Source: Afipia sp. P52-10 (GTDB lineage Bacteria > Pseudomonadota > Alphaproteobacteria > Rhizobiales > Xanthobacteraceae). From it: a DNA stretch of 64,000 nt. Shown piece by piece: positions 12,786 through 20,220 of the stretch (its first letter is position 1; the number at the start of each line of letters is the position of its first letter). The stretch is from the NCBI RefSeq assembly GCF_000516555.1, contig NZ_AZSJ01000004.1:254537-318536 (forward strand). Reading direction: 5' to 3'. The translations under genes were made by a program, and so were the position numbers. The notes below the pieces were generated by a model. That model had not been told where the DNA came from. It made no database searches and was given only the letters and a program-made list of their open reading frames with translations.

Positions 12786-13970
12786 ATGCGTCCGTTCGAA
12801 GGCATTCGAGTCATCGACGCCACTCACGTCCTGGCCGGTCCGTTCGCCACCTATCAACTGGCCTTGTTCGGCGCCGACGTCATCAAGATCGAAGACCCGA
12901 ACGAGCCGGACCAAAGCCGCATGAGCGGCAGCGACCGGCAGCTCAACCGCGAGGGCATGGGCGTCTACTATCTGTCGCAAGCATCGAACAAGCGGTCCGT
13001 TACATTGAACCTGAAAACCGAACAGGGGCGCGAGGTGTTCAAGCGTCTGATCGCGACCGCAGACGTTCTGGTCGAGAATTACCGCCCCGGCGCCTTCGCT
13101 GCGCTCGGGCTTGGGTATGACGATCTCATCGCCATTCAACCGAAGCTGATCTACTGCTCGATCTCCGCCTTCGGACACAGCGGGCCGCGCGGCAATCAGA
13201 CCGCCTATGACTTCGTGATCCAGGCGACCACCGGGCTGATGGCGATGACCGGAACCCGCGAGACCAATCCGATCAAGATCGGTGCCCCGGCGATCGACTA
13301 TGCGACCGGCACGATGGCCGCATTCGCTCTGTCCAGCGCCCTGTTCCAACGTGAACGCACCCAGCAAGGCCAGCATATCGATCTGGCGATGAACGATGTC
13401 GCATTGATGCTGGCAGCCTCGCATGTCACCGGCTACCTGCGTACCGGTCAGCCGCCGCAACCGAACGGCAATAGCCATCCGCACGCGACCAACTGCTGCT
13501 TCGAGACCAAAGACGGGCTCTTGATGCTCGGCGCCAGCAATCTGCGGCAGCAGCGGCGGCTCTGGCAGCTTCTGGGACGGCCGGAGATGGCCAAGGACAA
13601 CAACGACCAGCGGCACGACGACAAGCCTCGCGAAATGGCGGAGCTTGCCGACATCCTCCGCACGCGAACCGCAGACGAGTGGGAGGCGTTTCTGCAGGCC
13701 AATCACGTCCCTGCCGCCCGCGTGCGCGCCCTTCCCGAGGCATTATCCGATCCGCAGATCGGCAGCCGGCCATTCCTGCACCGGCACAACAATGTCCCGG
13801 GCGTAGCGGGAGAATTCACGGTCCCCGCCGCGGCATTCAAGCTGGCCCACGGCGCAGCGGAGATCACCTCGCCGCCTCCGACACTGGGTGCGGACACGGA
13901 CGCCGTCCTGCAGGAGCTCGGATACGACGCCGCCGCAATCGCCCGGCTGCGGCAGGCCAAAGCGCTCTAA
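12786..13970 (+). CDS. Class III (CaiB/BaiF-type) acyl-CoA transferase
   Basis: The ATG at 12786 follows an AGGAGAG site by 5 bases and gives 394 residues beginning MRPFEGIRVIDATHVLAGPF, the standard start of the family. The same frame is open further upstream but has no coding character there. The catalytic Asp is expected at D171 in GAPAIDYATG, aligned with Asp169 of formyl-CoA transferase. Typical blocks DVIKIEDP, GRE.FKRLIATADVLVENYRPG and AYDFVIQATTGLM are present. It would move CoA between carboxylic acids in the cytoplasm. The convergent Bug-receptor gene and the thiolase nearby fit a small organic-acid catabolic neighbourhood, but the substrate is unknown. Confidence 0.9.
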   Translation: MRPFEGIRVIDATHVLAGPFATYQLALFGADVIKIEDPNEPDQSRMSGSDRQLNREGMGVYYLSQASNKRSVTLNLKTEQGREVFKRLIATADVLVENYRPGAFAALGLGYDDLIAIQPKLIYCSISAFGHSGPRGNQTAYDFVIQATTGLMAMTGTRETNPIKIGAPAIDYATGTMAAFALSSALFQRERTQQGQHIDLAMNDVALMLAASHVTGYLRTGQPPQPNGNSHPHATNCCFETKDGLLMLGASNLRQQRRLWQLLGRPEMAKDNNDQRHDDKPREMAELADILRTRTADEWEAFLQANHVPAARVRALPEALSDPQIGSRPFLHRHNNVPGVAGEFTVPAAAFKLAHGAAEITSPPPTLGADTDAVLQELGYDAAAIARLRQAKAL

Positions 13971-14031
13971 GCTGTTCAGAGGCCCTTCACTCCTCGCCCC
14001 TCTCAAGTCAGGTTTTTTAAGGAGCAAAAAC

Positions 14032-14067
14032 ATGACGCCGCGAACTCGGCTGAATTCGCGGCGTCAT
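14032..14067 (-). terminator. Terminator between the CoA-transferase and Bug-receptor genes
   Basis: A perfect 13-bp stem (ATGACGCCGCGAA at 14032-14044, its complement at 14055-14067) with a 10-base loop. On the minus strand it is followed by GTTTTTG, so it should end transcription of the Bug-receptor gene, whose stop lies 38 bp upstream in that direction. Confidence 0.75.
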
Positions 14068-14104
14068 TGGTCCAGTGCGGTCTGGGTTGACCAACGCGGT
14101 CTTG

Positions 14105-15077
14105 CTACTGAAGCTCGACGCCCGCAGCCTTGATGATCTCGGCCCACTTGGCTTTTTCCGAAGCCAGGTGCTTGCCGAAATCCTCTGGCGACCCACCCGC
14201 GACGATGGCGCCCTGCGGCTCAAGCTGCTTCTTCACCTCCGCGGTCTTGAGCGCGTCGTTCACGGCCTGATTCAGTTTAGCGATGATGGCCGGCGGCGTT
14301 TTCAGCGGCGCAACGAGGCCATACCAGTTGTCGGCATTGACGCCCGGAACACCCTGCTCCGTGAAGGTCGGTACGTCCGGCAGCGCCGGCGCGCGGCTTT
14401 CGCTGGCGATCCCGATCGGCTTCAGAACGCCGGCCTGCACATGCGGCAGCAGCACCGGGATATCGGCAAACATCATCTGCACCTGATTGCCCAGCAGATC
14501 GGTGACCGCGGGTGCTGCCCCCCGATAAGGAATGTGCACGATATTAATGCCCGCCTTGATCTTGTAGAGTTCGGCTGCCAGATGCGTCGTCCCGCCGGTG
14601 CCGGTGGAGGCGAAGTTGATCTTGCCCGGTGAAGCCTTAGCCAAGGCGACGAGTTCGGCCGAATTCTTCGCCGGAACATTCGATGCGACGACGGCGATCT
14701 CAGGCACACGCACCACGAGGACGATTGGCGCGAGATCCTTGGTCGCGTCGTAAGGTACGGTCTTCAGCAGGCTGGAACTGATCGCGAGCGGCCCGGCGCT
14801 GCCGATCCCGATCGTGTACCCATCGGGCTCCGCTTTCGCGACCGCATCGATGCCGGTCACCCCACCTACACCGCTTCGGTTGTCGAGAATGACAGGCTGC
14901 CCCAGCACCTCCTGCATCCGTTGGCTGATCGCGCGGGCAAAGATATCCGCGGGTCCCCCCGGCCGGGAACGGCACGATCATCTTGATGGGCCGTGTCGGA
15001 TAATCCTGCGCGAACACCGCGTTCGTCCACAACGCCGCCGAGGCGGCGAGCAGAATAGAAAACACTCGTCGGAACAT
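14105..15077 (-). pseudogene. Bug-family (tripartite tricarboxylate type) solute receptor, frameshifted
   Basis: The start (ATG 15077, GGGAG 8 bases upstream) gives a signal peptide MFRRVFSILLAASAALWTNA and mature DYPTRPIKMIVPFPAGG. The frame then breaks. From about 14955 onward the rest of a normal Bug receptor continues in another frame (MQEVLGQPVILDNRSG through EIIKAAGVELQ). The break coincides with a run of six C at 14955-14960. With five C the protein would read FPAGGPADIFARA without interruption, as in intact homologues. Either this is a real one-base insertion that kills the gene, a slippage-prone tract, or a sequencing error. An intact product would bind a carboxylate in the periplasm. 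No tctA/tctB membrane genes are in the window. Confidence 0.85.
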
Positions 15078-15540
15078 TTCTTGATCTCCCTATGACTCGC
15101 CCTGACCCGACCGTCGAAGCGATTTCCAACGACCCTATCGACGCGGTCGAACGATTTCAAATCATTCGACTATTTTCGATTTCGGAGACGCGAATGCGCC
15201 CGGACGGCGGAACGAAGACGGGAGTTGTTCAATGACCGGCAGCGGGTTGACCACGCGAAAGTCTGCTCGCGCCGCGCGGACATCGAACGGCCGGCTCGCG
15301 CAACAACTGTTTTGCCAGGCGAAACTGCCGGGGAAATTTGCGTACCGCAATGCGCCAAAGGGGACTTGTCGTTTACACCGGTTGGCATCAATGTCCCGCC
15401 ACGAAAGCCCGGGATTTGCCAGTCGTCTGACCGCAACATTTTGTCGCTTCGGCCAAATCGGATCGAATTGTCAGCCCTTTGAATTGTCAGCGCTGGGCGG
15501 GCAAGTCATAATCAACGTCTTCTGAAGGGAGATCAAAAAC
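15078..15540. other. 463-bp divergent intergenic region (Bug receptor / thiolase)
   Basis: It lies between the divergent Bug-receptor and thiolase genes and must contain both promoters. The clearest structure is the dyad at 15148-15168. AAGGGAG at about 15525-15531 is the thiolase ribosome-binding site. I see no credible small gene. Confidence 0.6.
15148..15168. promoter_or_regulatory. Candidate operator upstream of the Bug-receptor gene
   Basis: A 21-base near-perfect dyad, CGAACGATTT-C-AAATCATTCG (9 of 10 pairs match), centred 81 bases upstream of the Bug-receptor start codon. Its size suits a dimeric GntR- or TetR-type repressor. No regulator gene is adjacent. The function is inferred. 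Confidence 0.4.
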
Positions 15541-16713
15541 ATGCGTGAAGCCGTTATCGTTTCTTATGCCCGCACAGGACTGGCGAAGTCCGGCCGCGGC
15601 GGGTTCAATATGACCGCGCCGATGACGATGGCTGCGCACGCGATCAAGCACGCGGTCGAGCGCGCCGGCGTGGAAAAAGATTATGTCGAGGACTGCTACC
15701 TCGGCAACTGCGCGCACGGCGCCCGCAACATCGGTCGCGAGGCAGCGTTGCTCGCCGGCATGCCGAAGACCACGGCCGGCGTGTCGGTCAACCGCTTCTG
15801 CTCGTCGGGCCTGCAGACCATCGCCATGGCTGCCAACCACATTCGCTCCGACGGGGCCGACTGCATCGTCGCTGGCGGCGTGGAAAGCATCTCGATTCCG
15901 GGCGGCGGCATGCCGAAGGACGCGCAGGACGCCGAGCTCCTGAAGTATGCGCCCGACATCTACATGGCGATGATCGACACCGCCGACATCGTCGCCGAGC
16001 GCTACAAGATCAGCCGCGAGTATCAGGATGAGTACTCGCTCGAGTCGCAGCGCCGGATGGCGGCCGCCCAGCAGGCCAACAAGTTCAAGGACGAAATCGT
16101 CCCGATGAAGACCAAGATGAAGGTGGTCAACAAGGAGACGAAGGAAGAGAGCATCGTCGACTACGAGGTCAACCGCGACGAGTGCAACCGTCCGGACACG
16201 ACCCTGGAAGGCCTGGCCAAGCTCGATCCGGTCAAGGGCCCGGGCAAGTACATCACCGCCGGCAATGCCAGCCAGCTCTCGGACGGAGCGGCCGCCGTGG
16301 TCCTGATGGAAGCCAAGGAAGCCGAGCGTCGTGGCCTGAAGCCGATGGGCCGTTTCGTGGCCTGGGCGGTCGCGGGTTGCGAGCCGGACGAAATGGGCAT
16401 TGGTCCGGTGTTCGCCGTGCCGAAGCTTCTGAAACGTCACGGCCTCAAGGTCGATGACATTGACATCTGGGAGCTGAACGAGGCGTTCGCCAGCCAGTGC
16501 CTCTACTCGCGCGACAAGCTTGGCATCGACCCGGCCAAGTACAACGTGAACGGCGGCTCGATCGCAATCGGCCATCCGTTCGGCATGACCGGGGCTCGTC
16601 TCACCGGCCACATCCTGCAGGAAGGTGCGCGTCGCAAAGCCAAGTGGGGCGTCGTGACCATGTGCATCGGCGGTGGTCAGGGCGGCGCAGGCCTGTTCGA
16701 AATCTACAGCTAA
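15541..16713 (+). CDS. Acetyl-CoA C-acyltransferase (thiolase)
   Basis: A 390-residue thiolase I/II-fold enzyme catalysing reversible condensation or CoA-dependent cleavage of 3-oxoacyl-CoA. The nucleophile is Cys87 in NRFCSSGLQT. The second-half motifs GNASQLSDGAAA, NEAFASQ, a His in IAIGHPFGMTGAR and the base Cys in MCIGGGQGGAG are all present. The glycine-rich His motif has Met where many thiolases have Ser or Ala (GHPFGMTG). There is no partner gene such as hydroxyacyl-CoA dehydrogenase beside it, so either beta-oxidation or acetoacetyl-CoA metabolism is possible. GGGAG lies 11 bases before the ATG. Confidence 0.93.
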   Translation: MREAVIVSYARTGLAKSGRGGFNMTAPMTMAAHAIKHAVERAGVEKDYVEDCYLGNCAHGARNIGREAALLAGMPKTTAGVSVNRFCSSGLQTIAMAANHIRSDGADCIVAGGVESISIPGGGMPKDAQDAELLKYAPDIYMAMIDTADIVAERYKISREYQDEYSLESQRRMAAAQQANKFKDEIVPMKTKMKVVNKETKEESIVDYEVNRDECNRPDTTLEGLAKLDPVKGPGKYITAGNASQLSDGAAAVVLMEAKEAERRGLKPMGRFVAWAVAGCEPDEMGIGPVFAVPKLLKRHGLKVDDIDIWELNEAFASQCLYSRDKLGIDPAKYNVNGGSIAIGHPFGMTGARLTGHILQEGARRKAKWGVVTMCIGGGQGGAGLFEIYS

Positions 16714-16758
16714 GCGGGTTGAATGCGGGTCTTCCCGCGTTCGCAAGCACGAAATCTG

Positions 16759-16789
16759 GAAAACGCGGGCTATCACGGCCCGCGTTTTC
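16759..16789 (+). terminator. Bidirectional terminator between thiolase and LysR genes
   Basis: A 12-bp perfect stem (GAAAACGCGGGC at 16759-16770 with its complement at 16778-16789) and a 7-base loop. It is flanked by T-rich sequence on the plus side (TTTTCTTTT) and on the minus side, between convergent genes. Confidence 0.85.
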
Positions 16790-16840
16790 TTTTGCCTGCC
16801 CCTTTTTGTTCCTGAACGCGGATAGAGCGCGGACGCGCCC

Positions 16841-17755
16841 TCAGCTCACGCGCAGCAGGCTATGGCTTGCAAACAGATCGGCCACCCAATCGACGAATAC
16901 ACGCAGCTTGTTACTCAGATGCCGGTTCGGTGGATAGACGACGTAGATGCTGATCGGTTCGGATTTCCATCCTTTCAGGATCTGCACCAGCCGCCCTGAC
17001 TGCAACTCCTGATGCAACATGAAGAACGGAGCCTGGACAATGCCCAGGCCTTCGACGCCGGCCGTTACATAAGCGAGACTGTCATTCACCGCGATCTGAT
17101 AATTCGCATCGATCTCGACGCGCTGATTGTCCAGCACGAAATCCGGCGGTAGCGGCTTGCCGGAACGCGGGTGAAAGAAGTTGACGACGTGATGGCCGTT
17201 CTTCAGGTCTGACGGATGCTGAGGCTCGCCATGTTTCTGCAGATACGACGGCGAAGCGCAGGTAATGAAATTCATCTCAGCAATACGACGCGCGATCAGC
17301 GATTGATCGGACAGGTTGCCGCCGCGAATGACGCAATCGACATTCTCGCCGACCAGATCCACCGGCCGATCGGTGACGCCGAGATCGATCTGAATCTCCG
17401 GATAGCGCTCGTAGAAACTGGCCAGGGCTGGAATAATGACGAGGATCGCAAGCGAGGTGCCGACGTCTACGCGCAGCCGCCCTTTCGGGTTGAGCCGCGA
17501 CATCGCCATGCTGCCGTCGAGTTCTTCAAGTTCGGTGATCAGCCGCAGCGCTCTTTCGTAGTAAGCTGCCCCATCGGGAGTCACGGTCACCCGCCGCGTG
17601 GTGCGATTCAGCAGCTTGGCGCTCACATGCGTCTCCAGCGACTGAATGAGTTTGGTGACGGTGGGCTTCGGCATCCGCAGTGACTCGGCTGCCGATGTAA
17701 AGGTGCCGGCCTCCACCACCCGAATGAACGCGCGCATGGCCGCAAGCTGGTCCAT
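16841..17755 (-). CDS. LysR-family transcriptional regulator
   Basis: 304 residues with an N-terminal winged helix-turn-helix (residues 1-60: MDQLAAMRAFIRVVEAGTFT, then SAAESLRMPKPTVTKLIQSL). The C-terminal effector-binding domain has the usual periplasmic-binding fold pattern. GAGG lies 6 bases before the ATG. It is divergent from the hydrolase-like/RND operon at 17994-23418, and a perfect 7-bp-arm dyad sits between them, so it most likely controls that operon and itself. The effector cannot be predicted. The Pro-Thr-Val-Thr recognition helix is typical of the DntR/AaeR-like group. Confidence 0.92.
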   Translation of the reverse strand: MDQLAAMRAFIRVVEAGTFTSAAESLRMPKPTVTKLIQSLETHVSAKLLNRTTRRVTVTPDGAAYYERALRLITELEELDGSMAMSRLNPKGRLRVDVGTSLAILVIIPALASFYERYPEIQIDLGVTDRPVDLVGENVDCVIRGGNLSDQSLIARRIAEMNFITCASPSYLQKHGEPQHPSDLKNGHHVVNFFHPRSGKPLPPDFVLDNQRVEIDANYQIAVNDSLAYVTAGVEGLGIVQAPFFMLHQELQSGRLVQILKGWKSEPISIYVVYPPNRHLSNKLRVFVDWVADLFASHSLLRVS

Positions 17756-17862
17756 GGAAAAACCTCAAGTCTCGCGCCGACATTTGGCGGCGCAACTGAA
17801 ATAGGATTTCATTGTTGTGCGCCGCAAGGTAACATTCATTCTTCGTCGATTAGAAATGCTCT

Positions 17863-17884
17863 ATTGTTTATATCCAGAAACAAT
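17863..17884. promoter_or_regulatory. Candidate LysR operator in the divergent promoter region
   Basis: ATTGTTT-N8-AAACAAT is a perfect 7-bp-arm inverted repeat in a low-GC stretch. It contains the T-N11-A layout expected of LysR boxes (T at 17865 or 17867, partner A downstream). It is about 108 bases from the LysR start and 109 from the hydrolase start, nearly midway. Confidence 0.5.
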
Positions 17885-17993
17885 GATGTTCTCTAACCGA
17901 TATTTATTGGATCTGCAGCGCCAATTAATTCTCTCCGCCTAAGCACGATTCTGCATCGCAATATGGCGATGTTCAGTCAGGCAAGGCTGGATC

Positions 17994-18836
17994 ATGGCGA
18001 TCACCACAACCGAGGCAGCCATTCAGGTTGCGGAAGCCGGGCAACTGGAAGCCCGCGTCTACCGCCGCCCTAAGGCGCCGCGTTCGGCGCCACTGGTGCT
18101 CCACTTGCACGGCGGCGCCTTTTGCGACGGCTCGATGGACGAGTATCCGGCGATCCCCAAGCTGATGGCGGACGCGGGTGCCGTTGTCGTCTCGACCGAA
18201 TATCCGCTCGCGCCCCGGCAGCAGTTTCCCGAGGCGCTGGAGACGATTTTCGCCGCACTCAAGACCCTGCACGAAACCCGCGACCGCTGGAGCGGAAAGA
18301 CGTCGCGGGTTTTCGTGGCCGGCGAAGAAGCTGGCGGCAATCTCGCGGCAAGCCTCGCCATGATGGCTCGCGACCAGCGCACCCCGCGGCTCGCAGGACA
18401 AATCCTGCTGTCGCCGATGCTCGATCCTTGCCTTGCCACCGGCTCGGTCCGCCAAGCCGATGCGGGCGCCGCCGGCTGCAAATGGGCCGACGGCTGGCAG
18501 CACTATCTCGGCTCCGCCGACAAGGCCTCACACCCCTATGCGGCCCCACTCGAAGCCACGCGCCTGGCCGGAATCGCGCCGGCGCTGATCGTCACGGCGC
18601 AGGATGATCCGATGCGCGACGAGAGCCTGAAATACGCCGAGCGTTTGCAGCAATCGGGTGTCTTTGTCCGCAGCCATGTGCTTCCCGCTCCGACAGCCTG
18701 GCCGGGAGCGCTCTGCTGTTGCGATTGCAGCTCGCAGGGCTGGGCTTCCGTGCTGCGCGAGCAGTTCGTTCACTTTTTCTCCGATTGCGCAGCCCAGTTG
18801 CGGCGGTCGGTATCCCCTCAACTCATTCCAACGTGA
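17994..18836 (+). CDS. HSL-type alpha/beta-hydrolase homologue lacking the catalytic Ser and His
   Basis: 280 residues with the hormone-sensitive-lipase family oxyanion motif HGG (39-41) and the acid-residue block DPMRDE (D205). The nucleophile elbow, normally GDSAGG, reads GEEAGG: the Ser position is Glu112. The expected catalytic-His loop (about 235) is PAPTAWPGALCCCDC and has no His. So hydrolysis by the usual triad is not possible. The Cys cluster at 241-245 is unusual. The gene is 17 bp upstream of an RND adaptor and divergent from a LysR gene, so the protein may bind a pump substrate or act as a scaffold. That role is speculation; the missing residues are directly visible. Confidence 0.85.
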   Translation: MAITTTEAAIQVAEAGQLEARVYRRPKAPRSAPLVLHLHGGAFCDGSMDEYPAIPKLMADAGAVVVSTEYPLAPRQQFPEALETIFAALKTLHETRDRWSGKTSRVFVAGEEAGGNLAASLAMMARDQRTPRLAGQILLSPMLDPCLATGSVRQADAGAAGCKWADGWQHYLGSADKASHPYAAPLEATRLAGIAPALIVTAQDDPMRDESLKYAERLQQSGVFVRSHVLPAPTAWPGALCCCDCSSQGWASVLREQFVHFFSDCAAQLRRSVSPQLIPT

Positions 18837-18853
18837 CGCCCCGAGGAGCCACC

Positions 18854-20059
18854 ATGTCTTATCTGTCTCGTTATCGGAATTGGGCGCTCGGAACGGTGCT
18901 GGCAGGCATCGGCATCAGCGCAGCCATTCTGTTCGCCCTGCCGAAGAGCCCAGCGAACGCAAACAATCCGCCCGCGGCAACTCCGGCCGTTGCGGTCTCG
19001 GTTGCAACCGTCGAGAAGCGGAATGCCGTGACCTGGGATGAGTTCTCCGGCCGTCTCGAAGCGATCGAGCGGGTCGAGCTCCGGCCACGGGTGGCGGGCG
19101 CCATTCAAGCAATCCACTTCCGCGAAGGCGCTCTGGTCAAGCAGGGAGACCTGCTTGTCACGATCGACCCGGCTCCTTTCGCCGCCGAGGTCGAGCGCGC
19201 GCAAGCCCAGGTGCTGGCGATGCAAGCTCGCATTGCCCTGACCAAGAACGATCTCGATCGCGGTCAACAGCTCTGGGATTCGCGAACGATTTCACAGCGC
19301 GATTACGATCAGCGCGTGAACGCGCAACGCGAAGCGGAAGCCAATCTGCGCGCGGCCCAGGCCGCCCTGCAATCAGCGCAACTGAACCTCGATTACACCA
19401 AGGTCCGCGCGCCGGTTGACGGGCGCGTCGGCAAGCTTGAGATCACCGTCGGCAATCTCGTTGCGGCAGGCCCTACCGCGCCGCTGCTGACCACACTCGT
19501 CTCGGTCAACCCGATCTACGCAAGCTTCAATGCGGATGAACGGGTCGTGATGCGTGCGCTCCAGTCCAATGGGGTGGATGCCACGGCTCTGCGCGGGATC
19601 GAACGCATCCCTGTGCAGATGGGCACGACCATGACCGACGGCACGCCATACCGAGGCGGCTTGCAACTGATCGACAACCAAGTCGACGTACGCAGCGGCA
19701 CGGTGCGCGTTCGCGCCAAGTTCGACAATGCCGACGGTACGTTGATGCCGGGCCAGTTCGCACGCATTCGCATGGGGCACGCCGAACCGCAACAGGCATT
19801 GATGGTGAGCGAGCGAGCTGTCGGCACAGATCAGGACAAGAAGTTCGTCATCGTCGTCGACGCGGACAACAAGGCAAGCTACCGGGAGATCACCCTCGGA
19901 GAGACGGCCGAAGGCCTGCGCGTCGTGACCAGCGGCCTCAAGGAAGGTGAACGCATCGTAGTCAAAGGCTTGCAGCGGGTTCGCCCTGGCGCCGTGGTGG
20001 CTCCCGAACAGGTCAGCATGGACGGCTCCTCCGTCGCTGCGGTCCAAGCCGGACAGTAG
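18854..20059 (+). CDS. RND periplasmic adaptor (AcrA/MexE-like)
   Basis: I chose the ATG at 18854 because GAGGAG lies 7-12 bases upstream and the protein then starts MSYLSRYRNWALGTVLAGIG with a membrane anchor. The longer open frame upstream runs through the hydrolase gene. The 401-residue product has split lipoyl halves (FREGALVKQGDLLVTIDP; VRAPVDGRVGKLEITVGNLV) around a coiled-coil hairpin rich in Ala, Gln and Arg. It joins the pump encoded 161 bp downstream to an outer-membrane channel. No channel gene is in this operon, so it must borrow one. Confidence 0.92.
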   Translation: MSYLSRYRNWALGTVLAGIGISAAILFALPKSPANANNPPAATPAVAVSVATVEKRNAVTWDEFSGRLEAIERVELRPRVAGAIQAIHFREGALVKQGDLLVTIDPAPFAAEVERAQAQVLAMQARIALTKNDLDRGQQLWDSRTISQRDYDQRVNAQREAEANLRAAQAALQSAQLNLDYTKVRAPVDGRVGKLEITVGNLVAAGPTAPLLTTLVSVNPIYASFNADERVVMRALQSNGVDATALRGIERIPVQMGTTMTDGTPYRGGLQLIDNQVDVRSGTVRVRAKFDNADGTLMPGQFARIRMGHAEPQQALMVSERAVGTDQDKKFVIVVDADNKASYREITLGETAEGLRVVTSGLKEGERIVVKGLQRVRPGAVVAPEQVSMDGSSVAAVQAGQ

Positions 20060-20060
20060 G

Positions 20061-20080
20061 CGTCAGGCGGCAGCCTGACG
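20061..20080 (+). other. Intra-operon hairpin between adaptor and pump genes
   Basis: CGTCAGGC-GGCA-GCCTGACG forms a perfect 8-bp stem with a 4-base loop immediately after the adaptor stop codon. No T-run follows, so it is more likely an mRNA-stability or attenuation element than a full terminator. The pump gene begins 141 bases later, an unusually long gap inside an RND operon. Confidence 0.4.
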
Positions 20081-20220
20081 TAACAGCACATTCACATCTC
20101 TGGCGCGGCCGGATCAGGCTTCGTGAAGCCCATCGCCACGCCAGCCGATCATTCGGGCAGCTTCCGTACCGAGGGCCAATGGATGGCCTCGAGGAAGATG
20201 CGCCGCGGGGCTTTCGTGTC

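Noticed and set aside
15487-16776. 429-codon open frame antisense to the thiolase gene
   Set aside because: Composition dominated by Arg, His, Asp and Val with no recognisable family; the thiolase on the other strand is certain.
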